DNA of 64,000 bases. It comes from Gnetum montanum (lineage: Eukaryota; Streptophyta; Gnetopsida; Gnetales; Gnetaceae). Under the pieces are notes generated by a model that ran no database searches, was not told the origin of the DNA, and was given only the letters and a program-made list of their open reading frames with translations. The DNA is taken from contig MNCI01001978.1 in assembly GCA_015680685.1 (NCBI GenBank), positions 213,341 through 277,340 of the forward strand, given 5' to 3'. Both the position numbers and the translations under genes were made by a program. Shown one piece after another: positions 46,336 to 57,635 of the stretch. The first letter of the stretch is position 1, and the number at the start of each line of letters is the position of its first letter.

Positions 46336-48089
46336 TCATGAAGACCGCGTTCTCAAAAAGAGTGCTCTCAGAGAGAGACCACCAAGTAAGGGCGCCCTCA
46401 GCAAGAACGCTCTCGTAGACAATGCTCTAGCAAAGGCCGCTCTCCATGAGAATGCTCTCAAAGAGCATGCTATTGAGGAGAACATTCTCACGTGTGTAAT
46501 GCGAGGCACTCTCAGAGAGGATGCACTCATCAAGAATGCTCTCAAGAACACCCCTCTAACGGAGGATGTTCTTTGAGAGAACGCTCTCAACGAGGGCACT
46601 CTCGAGGAGAACACTCTCATGAGCATAGCACAAGGCACTCTTAGGGAGGGTGATGTCAAGGAGAACACTCTCAAGGAGGCTACTCTAACAGAGGGTTCTC
46701 TCGCAGAGAATGATCTCACGAAGGGTAGTCTTAAGGAGGACACTATTGGAGAGGGTGTCCTCATCGAGCTTGTTCTCAGGGAGGGCACTCTCATGGAGGG
46801 TGTGATCCAAGAGAATGCTTTTAACAAGGGTGCTCTCCAAGAGCCCACTCTCACGTGCATAGTGCAAGGTATACTCAGGGAGAACGCTCCCACAGATTGG
46901 GCTCTTAGGGAGGGCACTCTAACTAAGGGTGCTCTCTAGGACAATGCTCTCAGGGAGGGCGCTCTCAGGGAGGGCGCTCTCGAGGAGAACACTCTCATGT
47001 ATGTAGCACAAGGCACTCTCAGGGAGAACACTTGGAGGGAGGCCACTCTCTAGGAGGATGCTCTCAATGAGAACACTCTCACGTGCATTGCGTAAGATGC
47101 TCTCATGAAGGACACTCTTAAGGAGAACTCTCTCCAAAAAGCCACTCTAACAAAGGGTGCTCTCAAGGAGAATGCTCTCATAGAGCACACTCTTAAGGAG
47201 GACGCTCTCAAGGAGGGCATCCTCAAGGAGACCATTCTCTTGGAGGGCACTCTTAAGAAGGGCACACTATGAGAGAATGCTCTTAACGAAGGTGCTCTTA
47301 AGGAGAACACTCCCAGATGCATAGCGTAAGGCACTATCAGGGAGAACGCTATGAGGAAGGCTACTCTCAGGGAAAGCACTCTTCAGGAGCATGCCCTCCA
47401 AGATGGTACTCTCAATGAGAACACTCTCACGTGCGTAGTAGAAGGTGCTCTTGGGGAGGGCACTCTCAAGGACAATGCTCTCAGGAAGCATGCTCTTAAG
47501 GAGGACACTCTCAAGGAGGGCATCCTTAGGGAGACCATTCTTAAGGAGGGCACTCACCAAGAGAATGCTCTCAATGAGGGTGCTTTCGAGAAGAACACTC
47601 TCACATGCGTAGTGCAAGGCACTCTTAGGGAGAACAGTCCAAAGGAGAATGCTCCCACGTGCATAGCATACGGTACTCTCAGGGAGAATGCTATCAGCGA
47701 GAATGCTCTCCATGAAGGGAGCTCCCATAGAGAGTGCACTCACATTTAGCATGCTCAGGGAGGACGCTCTTATGGAGAACACTCTCAAGGAGGGAATTCT
47801 CGATGAGAACACTTTTAGAGAGGCCACTCCTAGGAAGAGCGCTCTCCAATAGAATGCTCTCAACAAGGGCTCTCCCATTGAGAACGCTCTCAAATGCACA
47901 ACGCAAGGCTCTCTCAAGGAGGACACTCCAAGAGAGAACACCATCATGTGCGTAGTAAGAGGCACTCCCATGGAGAGTGCTCTCGCAAGTGTTGCATGAG
48001 GTGCTCTTAGGAGAGCATGCTCTTGCCAATGTAGCTATGTGAGGTGCTCTCATGAGAGCACTCTCATGAGAGCACCGTGCAATGCTCCC

Positions 48090-48165
48090 ATGAAGAATGC
48101 TACCTCTCCCCATATATGCTGATTGGGCTAGTTTCAGCCATACGATCTTGCACCCTTAAAAATTT
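48090..48165 (-). promoter_or_regulatory. Pol I promoter-like cassette A3-3 at the A/B border
   Basis: Core TATATGGGGAG at about 48108-48117. Its left side matches A2-3 (31290), but here satellite B follows at once. Confidence 0.5.
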
Positions 48166-49524
48166 GGTCACGAGGGACCGTTGGGTCAACACTTTGTCAT
48201 GAGGGACTGTTGGGCCAACCCTTGGTCACGAGGGTCTGTTTGGCCAACACTTTGCCATGAGGGACTGTTTGGCCAACACTTGGTCATGAGGGACCGTTGG
48301 GCCAACCCTTGGTCACGAGGGACCATTTGGCCAACACTTGGTCATGAGAGACCATTAGGCCAATAGTTGGTTACGAGGGACCGTATGGCCCACACTTGGT
48401 CACGAGTGACACTTTGGCCAATAGTTGGTCATGAGGGACCGTTGGGCCAACACTTGGTCACGAGGGTTCATTGGGCCAACCTTTCATCACGATGCTCCGA
48501 TTGGCCAACACTTGGTCACAAGGGACCGTTGGGCCAACCCTTGGTCACAAGGGACCATTTGGCCAACACTTGGTCATGAGGGACCACTGGGCCAACACTT
48601 GGTCACGAGGGACCGTTGGGCCAACACTTGGTCATGAGGGACCGTTGGGCCAACACTTGGTCATGAGGGTCCATTGGGGCAACCCTTGGCCACAAGGGAC
48701 CTTTTGGCGAATACTTGGTCATGAGGGACCGTTGGGCCAACCCTCGGTGAAGATGGACCATTTGACCAATAGTTGGTCATGAGGGACCATTGGGCCAACA
48801 CTTGGTCATGAGGGACCGTTGGGCCAACCCTTGGTGAAGAGGGACCATTTGGCCAATAGTTGGTCATGAGGGACCATTGGGCCAACACTTGGTCACAAGG
48901 GACCACTGGGCCAACCCTTGGTCACGATGGACCATTTGGCCAATAGTTGGTCACGAGGGATCGTTGGGCCAACCCTTGGTCATGAGGGACTGTTTGGCCA
49001 ACCGTTGGTCATGAGGGACCATTGGGCAAACACTTGGTCATGAGGGACCATTGGGCCAACCCTTGGTCATGAGGAACCATTTAGCCCACACTTGGTCACG
49101 AGGGACCGTTGGGCAAATAGTTGGTCAAAAGGGACTATTTGGCAAACAGTTGGTCACGAGAGATAGTTGGGGAAACCCTTGGTCATGATGGAATGTTGGG
49201 CCAACCATTGGTCACGAGGGACTGTTTGGCCAACCGTTGGTCACGAGGGACCATTTGGACAACCATTGGTCATGAGGGACCGTTGGGCCAACCCTTGGTC
49301 ACTAGGGACCATTTGGCCCACAGTTGGTCACGAGGTACCGTTGGGCAAATAGTTGGTCACGAGGAACCATTGGATCAACGCTTAGTCACGAGGAAACGTT
49401 TGACCAACACTTGGTCACAAGGGTCCATTGGACCATCACTTGGTCACGTGAGAGCACTCATCCTAGCGCAGCTATGCGAGGTGCTCCAATGGAGAGCACT
49501 CTCACGAGAGCACTGTGCGGTGCT

Positions 49525-49595
49525 CCCAGGGAGAATGCTACCTCTCCCCATATATGCTAATTGGGCCAGTTTCAGCCATACCATCCTGCACCCTT
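49525..49595 (-). promoter_or_regulatory. Pol I promoter-like cassette B2-1
   Basis: Core TATATGGGGAG; preceded by GAGCACTGTGCGGTGCTC, one change from the perfect palindrome. Confidence 0.5.
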
Positions 49596-50771
49596 ATAAA
49601 TTTGATCATGAGGGACCGTTGGGCCAACCATTGGTCATGAGGAACTATTCTGCCAACACTTGGTCACAAGGGACCGTTAGGTCAACACTTAGTCATGAGG
49701 GACCGTTGGGCCAACACTTGGTCACGAGGGACCATTGGGCCAAAACTTGATCATGAGGGTCTGTTGGGGCAACCCTTGGTCACGAAGGACCATTTGACGA
49801 ACACTTGGTTATGAGGGACCGTTCGACGAACCCTTGGTTACGAGGGTCCATTTGGCCAACACTTGGTGACGAGGAACCGTTCCGCCAAAACTTGGTCACG
49901 AGGGATCGTTGGGCCAACACTTGGTCATGAGGGACCATTGCGCCAACACTTGGTCACAAGGGTCTGTTGGGGCAACCATTGGTCATGAAGGACCATTTGG
50001 TGAACACTTGGTCACAAGGGACCATTGGGCCAACCCTTGGTCATGAGGGACCATTTGGCCAATAGTTTGTCATGAGGGATTGCTGGGCCAACACTTGGTC
50101 ACGAGGGACTGCTCGGCCAACCCTTGGTCACGAGGGACCATTTGGCCAACAGTTGGTCATGAGGGACCGGTGGGCCAACCCTTGGTTACGAGGGACCGTT
50201 TGGCCAACCGTTGGTCATGAGGGACCATTGGGCCAACACTTGGTCATGAGGGAACATTGGGCCAACACTTGGTCATGAGGGACCATTGGGCCAACCCTTG
50301 GTCATGAGGGACCATTTGGCCCACACTTGGTCATGAGGGACTGTTGGCAAAATAGTTGGTCACAAGGGACTATTTGGCCAATAGTTGGTCACGAGTGACC
50401 ATTGGGCCAACCCTTGATCATGAGGGACTGTTGGGCCAACCTTTTTTCACAAGGGACCGTTTGGCCAACCGTTGGTCACGAGGGACCATTTCGCCAACCG
50501 TTGGTCATGAGGGACCATTGGGCCAATAGTTGGTCACGAGGGACCATTGGGCCAACCCTTGGTCATGAGGGACCATTTGGCCCACAGTTGGTCATGAGGT
50601 ACCGTTGGGCAAAAAGTTGGTCATGAGGGACCGTTGGATCAATGCTTGGTCACGAGGGACCTTTTGGCCAACACTTGGTCATGACGGACCATTGGACCAT
50701 CACTTGGTCACATGAGAGCGCTCGTGTCAATGCAACTATGTGAGCTACTCCCATGGAGAGCACTCTCATGA

Positions 50772-50789
50772 GAGCACCGTGCGGTGCTC
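50772..50789. other. Perfect palindrome GAGCACCG-TG-CGGTGCTC
   Basis: Eight-base arms with a two-base centre in the island upstream of cassette B2-2. A second perfect copy is at 55535-55552; other islands have one to three changes, mostly at CG. Confidence 0.85.
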
Positions 50790-50865
50790 CCAGGGAGAAT
50801 GCTACCTCTCCTCATATATGCTGATTGGGCCAGTTTCAGCCATACCATGCTGCACGCTTAAAAAT
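50790..50865 (-). promoter_or_regulatory. Pol I promoter-like cassette B2-2
   Basis: Core TATATGAGGAG; the second TATAAGGG is changed to TTTAAGCG. Confidence 0.45.
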
Positions 50866-51267
50866 TTAGTCAGGATGCACCGTTGGGCCAACACTTGGTC
50901 ATGAGGGACCGTTGGGCCAACACTTGGTCATAAGGGACCGTTTGGCCAATACTTGGTCACAAGGGACCATTGGGCCAACCCTTGGTCATGATGGACCATT
51001 TGGCCAACACTTGATCATTAGGGACCATTGGGCCAACACTTGGTCATGAGGGACCGTATGGCCCACACTTGGTCACGAGGGATGCTTTGGCCAACAGTTG
51101 GTCATGAGGGACCGTTGGGCCAACACTTGGTCACGAGGGTTTTTTAGGCCAACCATTCGTCACGATCCTCCATTTGGCCAACACTTGGTCACGAAGGACC
51201 GTTCGGCCAACACTTGGTCACGAGGGACCGTTTGGCCAACACTTGGTCATGAGGGTTCGTTGGGCCA

Positions 51268-51395
51268 ACACTTGGTCTCGTTAGAGTGCTCGTGCCAGCG
51301 TAGCTATGCGAGGTGCTCCCATGGAGGGCATTCTTGTAGGAGCACCGTGCAGTGCTACCAGTTTTAGCCATACCATCCTGCACCCTTATAAATTT
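51268..51395 (-). promoter_or_regulatory. Deleted cassette B2-3
   Basis: The island is present up to AGCACCGTGCAGTGCTACCAG and then jumps to TTTTAGCCATACC. About 45 bases with the TATAT core are gone, so this copy should be inactive. Confidence 0.6.
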
Positions 51396-51999
51396 GATCA
51401 CGAGGGACCATTGGGCCAACACTTGGTCATGAGGGACAATTTGGCCAACACTTGGTCACATGGGTCTGTTTGGCCAACACTTGGTCATGAGGGTCCATGT
51501 GGTCAATGCTTGGTCATGAGGGACTGTTGGGCCAACCCTTGATCACAAGGGACGATTTGGCCAACACTTGGTCACACGGGTCGATTTGGCGAACACTTGG
51601 TCACGAGGGTCCATGTGGTCAACGCTTGGTCATGAGGGACCGTTGGGCCAACCCTTGGTCACGAGGGACCGTTGGACCAACACTTGATCATGAGGGATCA
51701 TTGGGCCAACACTTGGATGTGAGGGTCCATTCGGCCAACCCTTGGTCATGAGGGTTCGTTTGGCCAACAGTTGGTCATGATGTTCCGTTGGGCCATCACT
51801 TGGTCACGAAGGTTTGTTGGGCCAACACTTGGTCATGAGGGATCGTTGGTTCAACGCTTGGTCACGAGGGACCATTTGGCCAACACTTGTTCATGAGGGT
51901 TTGTTGGGCCAACACTTGGTCTCGTGAGAGCACTTGTGCCAATGAAGCTATGTGACGTGCTCCCATTGAGAGCACTCCCAGGAGAGCACCATGCGGTGC

Positions 52000-52080
52000 C
52001 CCTAGGGAGAATGCTACCTCTCCCCATATATGTTGATTGGGCTAGTTTCAGCCATACCACCCTGCACCCTTATAAATTTG
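52000..52080 (-). promoter_or_regulatory. Pol I promoter-like cassette B2-4
   Basis: Core TATATGGGGAG near 52022; CAACATATAT upstream as in the A type. Confidence 0.5.
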
Positions 52081-52479
52081 ATCATAAGGGACTGTTGGGC
52101 CAACACTGGGTCACGAGTGATCGTTTGGCCCACACTTGGTCATGAGGAACGGTTGGGCCAACAGGTTGGTCACAAGGGACCGTTGGACCAACCCTTAGTT
52201 ACAAGGGACTGTTTATTCAATAGTTAGTCATGAGGGACTGTTTGGCCAACACATGGTGGGACCATTGTGCCAAGACTTGGACATGAGGGTCCGTTGGGCA
52301 AACCCTTAGTCACGAGGGACTGTTGGTTCAACGCTTGGTCACGAGGGATCGCTGGGCCAACACTTGGTCATGAGTGTCCATTGGGCCATCACTTGGTCTA
52401 GTGAGAGCACTCATGCCAACACAGCTATGTGAGGTGCTTCCATGGAGAGCACTCTTGCGAGAGCATCGTGCTGTGCTTC

Positions 52480-52560
52480 CAAGAAGAATGCTACCTCTCC
52501 CCATATATGTTGATTGGGCCAGATTCAGCCATACCATCCTGCACCCTTATAAATATGATC
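52480..52560 (-). promoter_or_regulatory. Pol I promoter-like cassette B2-5
   Basis: Core TATATGGGGAG near 52500; island palindrome GAGCATCGTGCTGTGCTT is decayed. Confidence 0.5.
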
Positions 52561-52899
52561 ACGAGGGACCATTGGGCCAACCCTTGATCATGAGGGTCCA
52601 TTTGGCCAACACTTGGTCACAAGGGACCATTTGGCCAACACTTGGTCATGAGGGACCGTTTGGTCAACACTTGCTCACGAGGGACCGTTTGGCCAACACT
52701 TGGTCAGGAGGGTCCGTTGGGCCAACCCTTGGTCATGAGGGATAATTTGGCCAACACTTGGTCATGAGGGACCGTTGGTTCAATGCTTGGTCATGAGGGA
52801 TCGTTTGGCCAACTCTTGGTCATGAGGGTCCATTGGGCCATCACGAGTACAGCTATGCGAGATGCTCCCATGGAGAGCACTCTTGCGTGAGCATCGTGC

Positions 52900-52985
52900 G
52901 ATGCTCCCAAGGAGAACGTTGCCTCTCCCCATATATGTTGATTGGGCCAGTTTCAGCCATACCATCCTGCACCCTTATAAATTTG
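52900..52985 (-). promoter_or_regulatory. Pol I promoter-like cassette B2-6
   Basis: Core TATATGGGGAG near 52928; the island before it is shortened (starts at 52845 within a B unit). Confidence 0.5.
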
Positions 52986-53374
52986 GTCATGAGGGACTGT
53001 TGGGCCAACACTTGGTCACGAGGGTCTGTTGGGGCAACCCTTGGTAATGATGCTCCGTTTGGCCAACACTTGGTGATGAGGGACCGTTGGGCCAACCCTT
53101 GGTCACAAGGGACTATTTATTCAATAGTTGATCACGATGGACCATTGGGCCAACACTTGGTCACGAGGGACCCTTGCACCGAAACTTGGACACGAGGGTC
53201 TGTTGGGCCAACCCTTGGGCATGAGGGACCGTTGGATCAATTCTTGGTCACGAGGGACCGTTTGGCCAACACTTGGTTATGACGGTCCATTGGACCATCA
53301 CTTGGGCACGTGGGAGCACTCATGCCAACTTAGCTGCTCCCATGGAGAGCACTCTCACGAGAGCACCGTGCAGT

Positions 53375-53458
53375 GCTCCCAGGGAGAACGCTACCTCTCC
53401 CCATATATGCTGATTGGCCTAGTTTCAACCATACCATCTTGCACCCTTATAAATTTGA
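53375..53458 (-). promoter_or_regulatory. Pol I promoter-like cassette B2-7
   Basis: Core TATATGGGGAG near 53400; the island lost the GCTATGCGAGG phrase. Confidence 0.5.
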
Positions 53459-53884
53459 TCACAAGGGACCGTTGGGCCAACCATTGCTCACGAGGGTCCG
53501 TTTGGCCAACACTTGGTCATGAGGAACCGTTGTGCCAACACTTGGTCATGAGGGACCGTTGGACCAAGCCTTGGTCATGAGGGACCATTTGGCCAACCGT
53601 TGGTCATGAGGGAGCGTTGGGCCAACACTTGGTCATGAGGGACCGTTGGGCCAACACTTGGTCATGAGGGTTTGTTTGGCCAAAACTTGGTCACCAGGGA
53701 CCGTTTGGCCAATAATTAGTCATGAGGGACCGTTCGGCCAACCCTTGGTCACGAGGGATCGTTTGGCCAACACTTGGTTATGAGGGTCCGCTAGGCCATC
53801 ACTTGGTCTCGTTAGAGCGCTCGTGGTAGCATAGCTATGCGAGGTGCTCCCATGAAGAGCACTCTCACGAGAGCACTATGCAGT

Positions 53885-53968
53885 GCTCCCAGGGAGAACA
53901 CTACCTCTCCCCATATATGCTGATTTGGCCAGTGTCAACCATACCATCTTGCACCCTTATAAATTTGG
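53885..53968 (-). promoter_or_regulatory. Pol I promoter-like cassette B2-8
   Basis: Core TATATGGGGAG near 53909; CCAATC is changed to CAAATC. Confidence 0.48.
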
Positions 53969-54559
53969 TCACGAGGGACCGTTGGGCCAACACTTGGTCA
54001 CGAGGCACCATTGGGCCAACCCTTGGTCACAAAGGTCCATTTGGCCAACACTTGGTCACGAGGGTCCATTGCGCTAACACTTGGTCATGAGGGACTGTTG
54101 GGGCAACCCTTGGTCACGAGGGACCGTTGCACCAACACTTGGTCATGAGGGACCGTTGGGCCAACACTTGGTCATGAGGGACCATTGGGCCAACCCTTGG
54201 TCAAGAGGGACCGTTGGGCCAACGCTTGGTCACGAGGGTTCATTGGGCCAACCCTTGGTCACCAGGGACCGTTGGGCCAACAGTTGGTCACGAGGGTCTG
54301 TTTGACCAACACTTGTTCATGAGGGACCATTTGGCCAACACTTGGTCATGAGGGACTGTTGTGCCAACCCTTGGTCATGAGGGAATGTTTGGCCAACACT
54401 TGGTCATGAGGGTTCGTTGGGCCAACTGGTCATCACGATGCTTTGTTTGGCCAACACTTGGTCACGAGGGTCCGTTGGGCCAACACTTGGTCTCGTGCCA
54501 GTGCAGCTATGTGAGGTGCTCCCATGAAGATCACTCTTGTAGGAGCACCATGTAGTGCT

Positions 54560-54640
54560 CCCAGGGAGAATGCTACCTCTTCCCATATATCCTGATTAGG
54601 CCAGTTTCAGCCATACCATCCTGCACCCTTATAAATTTGA
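54560..54640 (-). promoter_or_regulatory. Pol I promoter-like cassette B2-9
   Basis: Core TATATGGGAAG near 54582; CCAATC is changed to CTAATC. Confidence 0.45.
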
Positions 54641-55094
54641 TCACAAGGGACCGTTGGGCCAACACTTGGTCATGAGGGTTTGTTTGGCCAACACTTGGTC
54701 ACGAGGTTCAACGCTTGGTCACGAGGGACCATTTGGCCAACACATGGTCACGAGGGTCCAGAGGGACCATTGGGCTAACACTTGGTCATGAGGGACCATT
54801 GGACCAACACTTGGACACAAGGGTCCGTTGGGCCAACCCTTGGTCACGAGGGTCCATTTGTCCAATAGTTGGTCATGAGGTTTCGTTGGGCCATCACTTG
54901 GTCACAATGGTCTATTGGGCCAACACTTGGTCATGAGGGACCATTGGTTCAACGCTTGGTCACGAGGGACCATTTGGCCAACACATGGTCACGAGGGTCC
55001 GTTGGGCCAACAGTTGGTCTCGTGAGAGCGTTGGTGCCAACGCAGCTATGCGAGGTGCTCCCATGGAGAGCACTCTCGGGAGAGCACCGTGTAG

Positions 55095-55178
55095 TACCCC
55101 TAGGGAGAATGCTACCTCTCCCCATATATGTTTATTGGGCCAGTTTCAGCCATACCATCCTACACCCTTATAAATTTG
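55095..55178 (-). promoter_or_regulatory. Pol I promoter-like cassette B2-10
   Basis: Core TATATGGGGAG near 55121; CCAATA instead of CCAATC. Confidence 0.48.
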
Positions 55179-55534
55179 GTCATGAGAGATCGTTGGATCA
55201 ACACTATCGTCATGAGGGACCATTGGGCAAACCCTTGGTCACAAGGGTTTGTTTGGCCAATAGTTGGTCACGAGGGACCGTTGGGCCAACCCTTGGTCAT
55301 GAGGGACCATTTGGCCAACCCTTGGTCACGAGGGACTATTGGGCCATCACCTAGTCACGATGGTCTGTTGGGCCAACACTTGGTCATGAGGGACCTTTGG
55401 TTCAACACTTGCTCACGAGGGACTATTTAGCCAACACTTGGTCACGAGGGTCCGTTGGGCCATCACTTGGTCTCGTGAGAGTGCTTGTGCTAGCGCAGCT
55501 ATGTGAGGTTCTCCCATGGAGAGCACTCTCACGA

Positions 55535-55552
55535 GAGCACCGTGCGGTGCTC
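55535..55552. other. Perfect palindrome GAGCACCG-TG-CGGTGCTC, second copy
   Basis: Identical to 50772-50789, in the island before cassette B2-11. It keeps both CG steps that are lost in most islands. Confidence 0.85.
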
Positions 55553-55635
55553 CGAGGGAGAATGCTACCTCTCCCCATATATGCCTGATTGGACTAGTTT
55601 CAGCCATACCATCAGGCACCCTTATAAATTTGGTC
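55550..55635 (-). promoter_or_regulatory. Pol I promoter-like cassette B2-11
   Basis: Core TATATGGGGAG near 55574, with one extra base before CCAATC (GTCCAATCAGGC). Confidence 0.48.
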
Positions 55636-55817
55636 ACGAGGGTTCGTTTGGCCAATAGTTGGTCACGAGGTTCCATTGGGCCATCACTTGGTCATGATGG
55701 TTTGTTAGGCCAACACTTGGTCATGTGGGACCGTTGGTTCAATTCTTGGTTACGAGGGAATGTTTGGCCAACACTTGGTCTCATGCGAGCACTCGTGCTA
55801 GGGCAACTATGTGAGGT

Positions 55818-55900
55818 GCTCCCAGGGAGAATGCTACCTCTCCACCTATATGTTGATTGGGCCAGTTTCAGCCAAACCGTCTTTTGCAGCCTTATAAATT
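55818..55900 (-). promoter_or_regulatory. Pol I promoter-like cassette B2-12
   Basis: Core CATATAGGTGGAG, closest in this block to the A type (compare 3347-3356). Only 270 bases from its neighbour. Confidence 0.5.
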
Positions 55901-56044
55901 TGGTTGCGAGGGTTCCCCGTATGGCCAATGCTTGGTCATGGGGGTCCATTTGACAAACACACTTGGTCTCATGGGAGCGTTCGTGCCAATTTAGCTTTGC
56001 GAGGTGCTCCCTTGGAGAGCACAGTATCATGAGAGTGCCATGCG

Positions 56045-56100
56045 AGTGGTCCCAGCGAGAACACTAGCCTCTCCCCATGCTACATCCTTACAAATTTGGT
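56045..56100 (-). promoter_or_regulatory. Degenerate last cassette before rDNA
   Basis: CTAGCCTCTCCCCAT is present but the rest of the core and the CCAAT part are missing before TTACAAATTTGGTCATGG. Confidence 0.45.
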
Positions 56101-56499
56101 CATGGGCAAAAGTGGAAACCTCGTGGTTGTCAAGAAGGTTGCATTATGGCCTCCAACTTCATGCGAGCTCACAGGCAGGGAACGTTCCCTGCTAATGACA
56201 CAAATGAACAAAAGGGTCGCGCGTAGGTGAGGTTCCCGATTGCGAGATCAAAAAACATATTCCGATGACCAGGATTTGACTAGAAAGAAAGGGAGTTGCA
56301 CATGCATGTGTGTGTGCGATGATGCATGTGACCGTGAAGGGGAAGACACCCATCTCTCTCGAAACAAATGCATGACCCCATGAGATGAGGATTTTAGTGG
56401 GGAGATGAAACACGGTGAGGTGTCTCCGGAGGGAGAAAAAGTGAAAGAGAAGGCCCAAAGAAGAAGGACGAGGGAGAGAGACAAAAATCTTGATGATAA
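56101..56499 (-). other. 25S 3' flank (downstream external spacer)
   Basis: Unique sequence between satellite B and the 25S 3' end. GGGAACGTTCCC at about 56179-56190 is a 12-base palindrome. Purine-rich stretch (GGAGAAAAAGTGAAAGAG) near 56430. No terminator motif that I can name, no gene. Confidence 0.6.
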
Positions 56500-57597
56500 G
56501 AGGCCGAATCTCAGTGGATCATGGCAACAAGGCCACTCTACCACTTATAATACCCATCGTGTATTTAAGTCATTTGTAAAGGATTCTTCTCATCGACTGC
56601 TCGAAATGAAATTGCATGGCCCCCAATGCCCCCACCGTGCAGGCAGGACCAGGGGGTACCATCGACACATGCCAACGGGAGCAATGAAGCCGCCCCTACG
56701 ACAGGTCGCGTAGCAACCAACAAGGAAAGAGACACCGCCTCTAGCATGGATTCTGACTTAGAGGCATTCAGTCATAATCTGACACACGGTAGCTTCGCAT
56801 CACTGGCTTTTCAAACAAACACGATGACCAATTGTGTGAATCAATGGTTCCTCCCGTACTAAGTGGAATTACTATCATGGCATGCATCATCAGTAGGGTA
56901 AAACTAACTTGTCTCATGACAGTCTAAACCCAGCTCATGTTCCCTATTGGTGGGTGAATAATCCAACACTTGGTGAATTCTTCTTTACAATGATAGGAAG
57001 ATCCGACATCGAAGGGTCAAAAAGCAACATCACTATGAATGCTTGGTTGCCACAAGCTAGTTATCCCTATGGTAACTTTTCTGACACCTCTAGCTTCAAA
57101 TTCTAAAGATCTAAAGGATCGATAGGCCACGCTTTCACAGTTTGTATTCGTACTGAAAATCAAAATCAAATGAGCTTTTACCCTTCTATTCCACACGAGA
57201 TTTTTGTTCTTGTTAAGCTCATCTTAGGACACCTGCGTTATCTTTTAATAGATGTGCTGCCACAGCCAAACTCCCCACCTGACTCTATCTTCTGTGTGGA
57301 TCGATGCACCGAGGTGCATCTTGGGTCCAAAATCCAGGGCCGTGCCCTGTTCCCAACCAACAGAGTAAGTAAAATAATGTTAAAAGTAGTGGTATTTCAC
57401 TTGCATCGCGAGCGACTCCCACTTATTCTACACCTCTTAAGTCATCTCACAAAGTTAGACTATATTCAAACTCAACAGGGTCTTCTTTCCCTGTTGATTC
57501 TACCAAGCCCATTCCCTTGGTTGTGGTTTCGCTAGATAGTAGGTAGGGACAGTGGGAATCTCGTTAATCCATTCATGCATGTCACTAATTAGATGAT

Positions 57598-57635
<38 letters not shown>

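Larger units (their letters stand above)
42973..48010. repeat. Satellite A, block 3
   Basis: Begins abruptly at the E3 junction with block-1-type units (GGAGGTAGCTCTCC landmarks at 43004 and 43827), then from about 45010 continues parallel to block 2 (28250 onward) at an offset of about 16.76 kb, with the inverted cassette and the CATGTTGAGCATGCTC landmark at 45907. It ends at the border cassette near 48090. Confidence 0.9.
48160..56040. repeat. Satellite B, block 2
   Basis: Same 29-base unit as block 1, reaching to about 460 bases before the 25S 3' end. Cassette spacing falls from about 1.4 kb on the left to about 0.25 kb next to the rDNA. Unit decay at CG steps as in block 1. Confidence 0.93.

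Noticed and set aside
33029-55953. Open frames of 60-240 codons in satellite B (MRDxWANxWSRG type)
   Set aside because: The 29-base unit lets one frame pass through all three unit frames every 87 bases; the repeating peptide is only the translated satellite.
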